Assembly: GCA_039583875.1 (NCBI GenBank)
Contig: CM077166.1
Coordinates: 89,526,564 to 89,590,563 of the forward strand
Origin: Platanthera guangdongensis
Taxonomy: Eukaryota; Streptophyta; Magnoliopsida; Asparagales; Orchidaceae
Direction: 5' to 3'
DNA: 64,000 nucleotides
The notes under the pieces were generated by a model. The model did not search any database and was not told the DNA's origin. It saw only the letters and a program-made list of their open reading frames with translations. This document shows, piece after piece, positions 1-9,241 of the stretch (the stretch's first letter is position 1; every line of letters begins with the position of its first letter). The position numbers were made by a program, and so were the translations under genes.

Positions 1-311
1 ATAATATCGCATGTAATGAAAAAGTAAAACGTGCTAATGGGTACCCATCTGATGATGGTTATGCATCCCATACTACATAACTGTCACATGTTGCCACATA
101 TGGTGGATCTATATACAAACACATATTATGCATCCCATACTACATAATATGCCATGTATACTTCTTATCATGTTATGAGTGTAGTGTTCATGCTTCGGCC
201 AAGTCGTACTGATGACACATCGGTGTCTAAATGAAATGACACTACATAACTAACACTAACAAAACAATGTTGCTCGACCAATAGTCAAAGCAACCTCCCT
301 CTGATACCAAA
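1..311. other. Non-coding flank internal to minus-strand element X
   Basis: No reading frame of note. The stretch is AT-rich and holds a 20-bp direct repeat (ATGCATCCCATACTACATAA) at 61-80 and about 128-147. Because a minus-strand primer-binding site ends at 309, this DNA would lie just downstream of the 5' LTR of element X, that is in its untranslated leader. Confidence 0.4.
291..309 (-). other. Primer-binding site of element X (tRNA-iMet type)
   Basis: Read on the minus strand this is TGGTATCAGAGGGAGGTTG. It matches the plant initiator tRNA-Met 3' end over 11 of the first 12 bases. It stands two bases from a TG...-type LTR edge (TGTCACAACCC at 312), the expected geometry for the end of a 5' LTR on the minus strand. 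Confidence 0.7.
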
Positions 312-845
312 TGTCACAACCCGCATTTCCTCAACATTTAAGTTATATCAGGGTGAGAGAAAATACGCATCGTGATGTCATGCCGTGCAGGGGATAACTG
401 CAGGCGCTCAGGCAAAACCCCAAACTCTACAGTTTATATGAAATTCATAAGTTATTAAGTAAAAACCAGTTTAAATTGGATGGTCGAATCCCTCGGCACA
501 GTGGATCAACTAGTCCACGAGTAAAAGTTTAGTTATACGCTGCAGAAAATAATTTTGTTAAGTTAATTAACACCCTACATGAGTATAAACAACCCCAAAG
601 GAAAACTCATGACATACAAGACCCTAGATTTATTATAAGTATAAAAATAGTCTTTACGTTAGCTAGAAAATAATATTTTAATTTTAGAAATATGAGATGT
701 ATGAGGTACAAGTTTTAATATTTTTATAAGTGAAAATACCTAACATGCAACCTAGCATAAAACATTTCTAGAGAGCAAGTAAAAACAACCAAAAAGGTAA
801 AACTATAAGCTTAGCAGAGTATTTAGCAATTCAAAAGATAACCAC

Positions 846-850
846 CAGTG
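846..850. repeat. Target-site duplication of E1 (left)
   Basis: CAGTG immediately precedes the 5' LTR of E1 and recurs as 6986-6990 immediately after its 3' LTR. Confidence 0.9.
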
Positions 851-2753
851 TGTTGAATTCTGTGAAGTGAAAGTGGGTGAATGGAAGGCTTGGGAAACCT
901 ATCCGCGCGGACTACGCGGACAGGGTTGGCGGACTGCTAGGTCGGCAGGGATGTTGCAGGAGTTTTGCTCTGTGGCGGCCTGGGCGGTCTGTTCGCGCGG
1001 ACTACGCGGACAGCAGCAGCGGTCTGACAGGCCAGTGTATGCTCAGAAGGCGGTTGTCTCCCAGGAAGTAAACGGGCGGATAGAAATGTTATCCGCGTAG
1101 TCCGGCATAAAGAGGACTGAAGAACTGGAGCTCGGCAGACCGGTTTGGCAGTTGCCTTGGTCTTTCTCTAGTGAAGCGGCAAGTGGAAGCCGCGGAGACC
1201 GCCGGTCAGCGCGGATAGAGACTGGAGGTCGCCCGGTATGGCGGGCTAGATCCAGTGTCCGCCAGTAAGTGCGGACTGGCCCTTGTGGCCAGCGGACTGG
1301 ACTTGGTGTGATCTGAACCATGTCCAGGATGGCTCAGTTCGGGGAGATCGCGCAGTGGAGCGCGGGCTGGTTTCTCAGTCCGCCAAGCGTAGTAGAAGTG
1401 TTGTTGCCTTATTTGCTAGCTTGGGGAAATGCGGACTGGAGAATTGCTTGTGCAGGAGCGTGCGGACTGGAGCCAGAGTCCGCTGAGTCCGGTTTAGCCT
1501 TGCGACGAGGTTATGGACTCGGGAGTTGCGGACTGGAGTCTACTGTTAGAGGACTGGATTGGCGTGTCCGCTAAGTCCGGAGGTGCCATGGCAATGAGGC
1601 AATGGACTTGGGATATGCGGACGGAAGCCGGGTGTCCGCTGAGTCCGGCAGGTGCCTTGATGGCGAGGCTGCGGGCTCGGGTTTTGCGGGCTGATGCCTT
1701 GTCCGCAGAATGGCGGACACGACTGTTGTGGAGTCCGGCTGTGGTGGTCCTGGCTTGGTCTCTGGAGGCAAGGCGGGCTGGATATTAGAGTCCAGCCTTG
1801 GAGAAGCTGGGGCGGACTGGCTATCTGCACAGGAGAGGCGAACTGGAATGTGTGTCCGCGGGCTGGCGGACACACTTGTTCTAGCTGCGGGATGTGGCGG
1901 TGATCCTATCGGCTAGGGCGGTGACCATACTCATCGTCGTGCCTATAAATAGGACCCATGTCACATCAGGAAGCGTTAAAAAAAAAGAAGAACCTAGACC
2001 GAAGTAAGTGAACAGTAATTGAGCTCGCGTAAGTTGCTGCGGTCTGGACTTTGGTGTCCGCGCGGATTGAGAGTTGACCCGGTTGTGCTATGCAGGTTGT
2101 GCGGATAACGCTGGAAAGCCAGGACTTGGCTCTGATTGCGGTCAGGGACAGTGCGAACTCTGCGGTTAAGTAACAGGCGGTAAACAGCAGGTCGCGGATT
2201 GCGACCAGGCGGTCTTCTCTTTGGCGACTTGGTTCGGGGTTTAGGAAGTCACCTGCTTCAGGCGGACTGTTCCATTCGGTGACGCAGCTTGTGCGGTCTG
2301 GCGGCTAGGCGACCTTGCGGTCAGGCGGCCTGCAGATCGGCGGTGAAGAGCTAAGCATTGGAAAAGGGGTGAGTCCGCGCGGCTTGGGTTGCGGTCTGGC
2401 GACCTGGCGGACTGAGCGGACTCCACAGTAGTAGGTCGGCGGCTTGTTGATTGAGTCCGCGCGGCTTGTTTTTTGTTCTTGTCTTTGTAACTATCTCTGC
2501 TCTCCCAGTGTTGGGTTTTGGTGAAGCATGTCTCGCCATGTAATGTCTCGCCTTGTAAAGAAGTTTGCTCTTGATCAATAAAGAAGCTTATGCTGCATGT
2601 GTTGCTGGTTGTTACTGCTTTGTTGATATAACCCCTGCTAACTCCACGATCAGGGAAAACTTTCAACATTATAAGTGGGCGTATTCTCCTTCGGTTTGTT
2701 GAGTTTTCAACAGGGTATCCAAGGGGGCGTCTGCTGTTTGTTGAATTTTAACT
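851..2753 (+). repeat. 5' LTR of E1
   Basis: 1903 bp, near-identical to 5083-6985 by eye. It is rich in the hexamer GCGGAC/GTCCGC, which occurs dozens of times in both orientations. Open frames in this stretch are by-products of the GC-rich repeats. A TATA box lies 1093 bp from its left edge. Confidence 0.9.
1944..1951 (+). promoter_or_regulatory. LTR TATA box of E1 (5' copy)
   Basis: TATAAATA in the context GCCTATAAATAGGAC. The same 15-base context occurs in the 3' LTR and, inverted, in both LTRs of element M. Confidence 0.7.
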
Positions 2754-2765
2754 TGGTATCAAAGC
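2754..2765 (+). other. Primer-binding site of E1
   Basis: TGGTATCAAAGC directly abuts the LTR end. It matches initiator tRNA-Met at 11 of 12 bases. Confidence 0.85.
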
Positions 2766-2839
2766 AAGGTTGTTGGAGTGGTCAAGCAGTGCTCAATGGA
2801 AGTAGTTGCTCTTCTAAAGAGGAAACCTGTGGTAGAACC

Positions 2840-4929
2840 ATGGCAGTGGAGGATTCAAGTTGTCTTGGAATTGATCTTCTTACAGAGACGAACTGTGAAC
2901 GGTGGAAGTCCTGTATGAAGAGCTTTCTTCTTGGCGAGGACCTTTGGGAGGTTGTATGCGGAGCAGGAAGACAAGAGGATACTGCTGGTAATGCTGAGGC
3001 GATGAGAGCTTGGAAGGAGGCAAATGCGAAAGCGGAGTCTATTCTCAAGCAGGTGATCTCATCGGAGCTCTTGGACCACATCAGTGGATGTCGGTCAGCT
3101 GCGGAGGTTTGGACTTCCCTTGATGGGTTGTTCAGGAAGGAGGTGAAGGTTGCTGTTGAAGATGGTCCCTCTACTTCATATTAGGAAGAAAGGAGTATTT
3201 CTCCTAGGCGTGATAGGAAGAGGAAGGAAGGACCAAGGTGCTATAAATGCAAGCAGCAAGGTCATCTTCGGAAGGAGTGCAAGGTTGTCTTGCTCTCGGC
3301 GAACGTTGCTCAGGTAGGGAGGAAGGAGAAGAACGTAGTTGGGATATCAACTAGTTCTGGAGTTGATCGGAGGAATGCCAGTGATAGTGCTGCTATCTGG
3401 CATGAAAGACTGGGGCATGTAGGGATGGACAAGCTGAAAGCAATGGCGGAAAGAAGACTCGTAAGAGGCTTGCCTAGATTGTCATCCTATGGCGATGGTC
3501 GGGGGTGTGCGGGATGTCAGGAAAGTGGAGCCTATCGCTTCATGGTTGACAAAGCACAATCCAGATATAATGCACCATTGGCGGTTGTCCATTATGCTCT
3601 GGTGGGACCGACCGTCACGGCCAGTCTTGGAGGCAGCAGGTTCATGCTGATATTGGTTGATGACTATTCTGGGTATACTTGGGTATACTTTATGAAGAAG
3701 AAGTCCAACATGGTACGCTTGTTTGTGGAGTTCAAGAAGCTTGTGGAAGGCCAGCTTGGCCGGAGGATCAACGTGTTGAGGACAGGTTTCGGTGGTGAGT
3801 TTGGCTCAACCGAGTTCTCACGCTTTTGCAGGAAGCAAGGGATCCGGATGGAGCTTTCTTGTGGACATACTTCACAACAAGGTAGTATTGCAGCTCGGAT
3901 GATCCATTGGTTAACGGAGACCTGCAAGTGTTGGCTTCAGAGTAAAGGCGTTCCAAAGGCTCTTTGGGCGGAAGGAATAGCCTATGCTGCTCATGTCATC
4001 AACCGGATGCCTCTTAGTCCGATCATAATGAAGACTCCTTATGAGCTGATGTTCGGAGTGAAGCCCTCAGTGAAACACCTTCGAGTGTTTGGATCTACCT
4101 GCTATATACACTCTTCGGGTGCTCTCAAGACAAAGCTAGTCTTTGTTGGGTATGATGAGCAGAGAAGAAGATGGAGGTGTATGGATCCTGCGACAAAGAA
4201 ACTCATAGTGTCGAGAGACATTGTTTTTGATGAGTTGACGCCGTATTGGGGTAGCTCTTATGTGGAGCTAGAGATAAGCAGGTCAGATGGTGGGCTGAAG
4301 GAGGCTGCTGCTAAGGATGTGGAGTTGCCTGAGTCACCAGGTGCTCCAGGTTGTTCTAGCTCCGGGGCAAAGGCGTCAGAGTCGGGAAGAAGGGGGAGCG
4401 ATGCTCCAGGATCTTCTGGCTCGAAGGCGGAGGCTTCTGGTTCAGGAAGCAAGGGGAGCGATGTTCCAGGCAGTTCTTATTCAAGAGGGGGATCTTCTGG
4501 TTCAGGTAGCAGGGGGAGCGTTGCTCCAGGTGCTTTTCGTTCCATTAAGGAGGCGTCTTGTTCAGGGAACAAAAGGAGCATTGTTCCGGGTTTGCCCGGG
4601 AACGGAGCTGGTTCAAAAGCAGCGGAGGTGGTTAGCCATGATCAGGTTCTTCGGAGATCGAAGTGGATCAGTAAGCCACCAGCTCGATATTGTGAAGGGA
4701 ACACGGCGGACTTGGTCCCGTGTTTCCTTGTTAGCCCTCAGGTCGAGCAAGGTACTTCTGGCTGTGATGACCCCACTAGAATCAAGGAGGTGGTTGACAC
4801 CAAGTCTGAAGAGGTGACTTCTCTCAGAGGCAACGAGGCTTGGACTTCAGTATCCAAGGAAGTTGGTGATACTCCTGTGATGCAAGAGTGGAGGTTGAAG
4901 CTGAAGAAGGCAGAGGGAAGCATGACTCC
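2840..4929 (+). pseudogene. E1 gag-integrase reading frame with internal deletions
   Basis: One frame runs from ATG 2840 through gag (copia gag start, similar residue by residue to the gag of M), a CCHC knuckle CYKCKQQGHLRKEC at 3239-3280, the GAG-pre-integrase HHCC region (AIWHERLGH, CAGCQ), the integrase core and a Ser/Gly-rich linker of SGSxSRGSxAPG-like repeats. It ends in a short RT N-terminal stub (KPPARYCEGN). Only one stop interrupts it (TAG 3182-3184). Compared with M, the gag C-terminus and the whole protease are deleted. The integrase keeps the first Asp (LVDDYSGYTW). The second is Gly (3785-3787, RTGFGGEF) and the catalytic Glu is Ala (3893-3895, GSIAARM), so the enzyme should be inactive. 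RT and RNase H are removed up to 4930. Confidence 0.85.
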
Positions 4930-5088
4930 TTTTTGGAGATGCTGGAGGGCTCCCTCATGGTCCATGATATGCGGGGCGAGGACTATGTCTTGGACATCTC
5001 TTCGTAGATGCTATCGGAAGGACCAGGTGCAAGGTTACGGGAGCTGCTGGAGTTATTCACCACTTCTCACTTCAAGGGGGAGTGTTGA
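4930..5088 (+). pseudogene. E1 RNase H C-terminal remnant
   Basis: A different frame from the upstream gag-integrase reads LEMLEGSLMVHDMRGEDYVL and ends TTSHFKGEC then stop. It aligns with the RNase H tail of M (VLEGSLLVGHVRSENNLADI ... TTSHFKGEC). One in-frame TAG interrupts it. The stop codon lies inside the 3' LTR, as in M. It marks the right edge of the large RT/RNase H deletion. Confidence 0.8.
5071..5082 (+). other. Polypurine tract of E1
   Basis: TTCAAGGGGGAG immediately precedes the 3' LTR. The identical 12-mer, inverted, precedes the 3' LTR of M at 51653-51664. Confidence 0.8.
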
Positions 5089-6985
5089 ATTCTGTGAAGT
5101 GAAAGTGGGTGAATGGAAGGCTTGGGAAACCTATCCGCGCGGACTACGCGGACAGGGTTGGCGGACTGCTAGGTCGGCAGGGATGTTGCAGGCGGTTTGC
5201 TCTGTGGCGGCCTGGGCGGTCTGTTCACGCGGACTACGCGGACAGCAGCAGTGGTCTGACAGGCCAGTGTATGCTCAGCAGGCGGTTGTCTCACAGGAAG
5301 TAACCGGGCGGATAGAAATGTTATCCGCGGAGTCCGGCATAAAGCGGATTGAAGAACTGGAGCTCGGTAGACCGGTTTGGCAGTTGCCTTGGTCTTGCTC
5401 TAGTGAAGCGGCAAGTGGAAGCCGCGGAGACCACCGGTCAGCGCGGACAGAGACTGGAGGTCGCCCGGTATGGCGGTCTAGATCCAGTGTCCGCCAGTAA
5501 GTGCGGACTGGCCCCTGTGGCCAGCGGACTGGACTTGGTGTGATCTGAACCAAGTCCAGGATGGCTCAGTCTGGGGATATCGCGCAGTGGAGCGCGGGCT
5601 GGTTTCTCAGTCCGCCAAGCGTAGTAGAAGTGCTGTTGCCTTGTTTGCTAGCTTGGGGAAATGCGGACTGGAGAATTGCTTGTGCAGGAGCGTGCGGACT
5701 GGAGCCAGAGTCCGCTGAGTCCGGTTTAGCCTTGTGACGAGGTTATGGACTCAGGAGTTGTGGACTGGAGTCTGCTGTTAGCGGACTGGATTGGCGTGTC
5801 CGCTAAGTCTGGAGGTGCCTTGGCAATGAGGCAATGGACTTGGGATATGCGGACGGAAGCCGGGTGTCCGCTGAGTCCGGCAGGTGCCTTGATGGCGAGG
5901 CTGCGGGCTCGGGTTTTACGGGCTGATGCCTTGTCCGCAGAATGGCGGACACGGCTGTTGTGGAGTCCGGCTGTGGTGGTCCTGGCTTGGTCTCTGGCGG
6001 CAAGGCGGGCTGGATATTGGAGTCCGGCCTTGGAGAAGCTGGGGCGGACTGGCTATCTGCACAGGAGCGACGAACTGGAATGTGTGCCCGCGGGCTGGCG
6101 GACACACTTATTCTAGCTGCGGGATGTGGCGGTGATCCAATTGGCTAGGGCGTTGACCATACTCATCGTCGTGCCTATAAATAGGACCCATGTCACATCA
6201 GGAAGCGTTAAAAAAAAGAAGAACCTAGACCGAAGTAAGTGAACAGTAATTGAGCTCGCGTAAGTTGCTGCGGTCTGGACTTTGGTGTCCGCGCGGATTG
6301 AGAGTTGACCCGGTTGTGCTGTGCAGGTTGTGCGGATAGCGCTGGAAAGCCAGGACTTGGCTCTGATTGCGGTCAGGGACAGTGCGGACTCTGCGGTTAA
6401 GCAACAGGCGGTAAACAGCAGGTCGCGGATAGCTACCAGACGGTCTTCTCTTTGGCAACTTGGTTCGGGGTTCAGGAAGTCGCCTGCTTCAGGCGGACTG
6501 TTCCATTCGGTGACGCAGCTTGTGCGGTCTGGCGGTTAGGCGACCTCGCGGTCAGGCGGTCTGCAGATCGGCGGGGAAGAGCTAAGCATTGGAATAAGGG
6601 GTGAGTCCGCGCGGCTTGGGTTGCGGTCTGGCGACCTGGCGGACTGAGCGGACTCCACAGCAGTAGGTCGGCGGCTTGTTGATTGAGTCCGCGCGGCTTG
6701 TTTTTTGTTCTTGTCTTTGTAACTGTCTCTGCTCTCCCGGTGTTGGGTTTTGGTGAAGCATGTCTCGCCATGTAATGTCTCGCCTTGTAAAGAAGTTTGC
6801 TCTTGATCAATAAAGAAGCTTGTGCTGCATGTGTTGCTGGTTGTTACTGCTTTGTTGAGATAACCCCTGCTAACTCCACGATCCGGGAAAACTTTCAACA
6901 TTATAAGTGGGCGTATTCTCCTTCGGTTTGTTGAGTTTTCAACAGGGTATCCAAGGGGGCGTCTGTGGTTTGTTGAATTTTAACA
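5083..6985 (+). repeat. 3' LTR of E1
   Basis: 1903 bp starting TGTTGAATTC and ending TTTTAACA, followed by the duplication CAGTG. It shows scattered base differences from the 5' LTR but the same length and the same TATA offset. Confidence 0.9.
6176..6183 (+). promoter_or_regulatory. LTR TATA box of E1 (3' copy)
   Basis: TATAAATA, same context as the 5' LTR copy. Confidence 0.65.
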
Positions 6986-7518
6986 CAGTGGGCGTCAACA
7001 AACTGACACGAACCAACTGATCAGTATGTGTTTCTGTACTGAAAAGAAAACAACAAGGAACTACCTCTCGAGCTAGTGGAAAACTCTGCAACACTGCGGT
7101 CCACAACCAAACACCAAACCTAGCCGCTCAACCGGCTACTGCTCAGAACCTAAGGCATTGAAAGAAAGAACACCTCAGCAAGAAAAATACAAGCGACAAA
7201 CAAAACTATCAGTAAAAAAGGATTAGTGAGATTACTATTCCCAAACCTGAATAATTGACAAAAGAAAACACATCAAACTTACTAAATATTTAGAACAAAG
7301 AGTTAACTTATAAAGTTAAAAGGTAAAGAAATTTGCATCAAGTGCGAACGGAGTTATACTCCGAAAATAATCTGCGAGAAAAGGCAGAAGTAGCATAAGT
7401 TTAATCCATAGGAAACAAAAACGGGGCAAAGGCTCAATAAAGTGTGAATCATTAACAAAGTAATGCAATTGGATCTGAGTCGGGACCAAACCGGTCAAAC
7501 CCGAACTAACAGAGCTAA
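6986..7518 (-). other. Middle segment of the LTR of element X
   Basis: Host sequence between E1 and E2. It begins with the E1 duplication CAGTG and ends with the E2 duplication GCTAA (7514-7518). No coding potential is visible. It is assigned to X because it joins 312-850 to 16526 onward once both insertions are removed. Confidence 0.5.
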
Positions 7519-7856
7519 TGTTGGGTATTGTATCCACAACGTACCTGATTTGAATAAGCCCCTGAACAAGCTAAGGTAAATAGACAATGTATTTGATAAA
7601 ATATTTCAAGTTGTGCTTGCAGTTTTTCCACGCTAAGTGCACACCAATGTCAGGGTGCAGTAGGTCAATATACACGGGTCTGCATGACGTAATCCCTCGT
7701 TGAGCAGATTAGTGTGTTGGCCTACGTGTACTCTCTCTATTGGAGTGTACTTATTTTCAAGTACAGGGCCGTGATCATGCAAGAGCAGACAAGGAGCAAG
7801 GATGGGTCAAAGAGCAGTCCATGGGCGGATAGATGAAAAATCGTCTAAGTCCTAAT

Positions 7857-8158
7857 TGACGAGAATCACCAAGTGATTCTCGCCGATTCGGTGAGAATCA
7901 TCAACTGATTCTCGCCGATTCGGGGAGAATCACTAGGGATTCTCACTAGTGATTCTCGCCGAATCGTTGAGAATCACTAGCTGATTCTCGCCGTCTCCTT
8001 TCGGCGAAAACAGTGCGTGCAACCAAGTCAACTTCGACGAGAATCATCTTTGATTCTCGCCGAATCGTCGAGAATCATCTTTGATTCTCGCCGAATCGTC
8101 GAGAATCATCTTTGATTCTCGACGATTCGACGAGACTCACCTTCGATTCTCGCCGATT
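7857..8158 (+). repeat. Array of short hairpins in the E2 LTR
   Basis: Repeated inverted motif GAGAATCA-N4-TGATTCTC. Three consecutive 31-bp units at about 8038-8130 are nearly identical; earlier units are variants spaced by CGCCGATTCG. The array sits upstream of the TATA box, where LTR enhancers usually lie. Confidence 0.85.
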
Positions 8159-8277
8159 TTGACTTGGGCGAATTCTGGCTCCCGCTGGACCGGACTCTGC
8201 CGCGGGCGCTATTTTGAACCGGGGTTAGGGTTTCTTTAGGTGGGACCCTTAACGGTTATAATGGAGTATTTCCACCG

Positions 8278-8285
8278 TATAAATA
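8278..8285 (+). promoter_or_regulatory. LTR TATA box of E2 (5' copy)
   Basis: TATAAATA in CCGTATAAATATACGC, conserved in the 3' LTR at 15655-15662. Confidence 0.65.
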
Positions 8286-9094
8286 TACGCATATTTTGAA
8301 CAGAAAAGAAACACAGAAAAAGACGAAGCACAGCAGCCGACCTTGACCTAAATCGCGATACTGCTCCGCCGCCGCCACCGCCGCTCGCGCTAGTTGGTCG
8401 CCGCTTTTGATCGAGATTCTTCCAGATCTTCCAGCGATAGAAGCTTAGCCAAGCATAGCGTCTCACGTGTCTATCCAGAGATCTCTTGTCTCTTGATTTG
8501 TTGATCGGGAAAATCTTCCCCATCCGAATCGATCGAGACGATTGATCCTAGTGTGACCGTTGGAAGACCTTACTAGCTTTGCTACGAAGACTGGATCTCC
8601 AAAGTACAGCAGCCGCACACCGTTGTCACCGCCGATCCCGAGAACTAAGCCGCCGCTCTTCTTGCCGCTGCCAGTTTCGGGGAGATTCTCTCCAAGTGAG
8701 ATCTAGGGTTGTGGACTCTTCGTGACTTCTTGAACACGTCGTCAAACGAAGAGGGACACCTTAGTCTCCGAAAGTAGTTTGTATCTCTTGTACATTCTAG
8801 TTTTACTTTTGTTGTAAAGGAACGTTGGTTCCTAGTTGTAAGGGTTGGGTGCAACCCGTGTTGTGGGAGTGTTGACTCCTACGTGTTGAAGGGTTCCTTC
8901 TGATAGTGTAAGGATTGGATTTCAATCCTATTGGTGAAGAGACCGAGTCGTCCCTTGTTGGGAGATAGCTCGAAGGGGGAAAGTGGATGTACCCAAATCG
9001 GGGAACCACTATAAATTACTTGTGTACTATGTTTGCTGTGCTGTTTTATTTTCGTGTGCAGGTACAATTTTAATTCCACAAAAACGCTGCACGT

Positions 9095-9126
9095 CACCTA
9101 TCCCCCCCCCCCCCCCCCCATAGGTG
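9095..9126 (+). repeat. C18 tract inside an inverted repeat
   Basis: CACCTAT and ATAGGTG flank an uninterrupted run of 18 C (9102-9119). The 3' LTR has the same structure with 12 C (16479-16490). Confidence 0.9.
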
Positions 9127-9156
9127 AAGGTAGTTGACAATAGGTGGACTTTCAAG

Positions 9157-9168
9157 TGGTATCAGAGG
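9157..9168 (+). other. Primer-binding site of E2
   Basis: TGGTATCAGAGG, two bases after the LTR end. Complementary to initiator tRNA-Met at 11 of 12 positions. Confidence 0.85.
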
Positions 9169-9241
9169 CAGGTTACTCATCAAAAAGGTTAAACACCTTG
9201 GGTTGAATCCTGCCGCCAGTGTCAAGAAGAAGGCATCTACT

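Larger units (their letters stand above)
851..6985 (+). mobile_element. E1: complete non-autonomous Ty1/copia element
   Basis: Two LTRs of 1903 bp each start TGTTGAATTC and end TTTTAACA (the 5' copy ends in CT). Perfect 5-bp duplications CAGTG flank the element, so its ends are exact. The internal part is only 2.3 kb (2754-5082). It keeps gag, a CCHC knuckle, a degenerate integrase and the last part of RNase H, but has lost the protease and nearly all of RT/RNase H. It could have moved only with enzymes supplied by a relative. The minus-strand element at 49977-57536 shares gag, integrase, purine tract and core promoter and is the kind of partner to expect. It is inserted in the LTR of X. Confidence 0.92.
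7519..9154 (+). repeat. 5' LTR of E2
   Basis: 1636 bp. In order it holds a hairpin array (7857-8158), a TATA box (8278), a GC-rich transcribed leader and a C18 tract flanked by inverted CACCTAT/ATAGGTG. It is 114 bp longer than the 3' copy: about 108 bp of extra hairpin units and 6 extra C. Confidence 0.9.

Noticed and set aside
867..1916. Several open frames in the E1 LTR, repeated at 5109-6148, and in the M LTRs at 50781-51346 and 56665-57230
   Set aside because: By-products of GC-rich hexamer repeats in LTRs on both strands; no domain and no consistent start.
7857..8158. Regular palindromic repeats resembling a CRISPR array
   Set aside because: Spacers are not unique, units vary, and the array sits in the U3 of a eukaryotic LTR present at both ends of the element.
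8236..9009. Minus-strand open frames in the E2 LTR leader (also 15613-16386)
   Set aside because: Antisense to the transcribed leader, no domain; present in both LTRs simply because the LTRs are copies.
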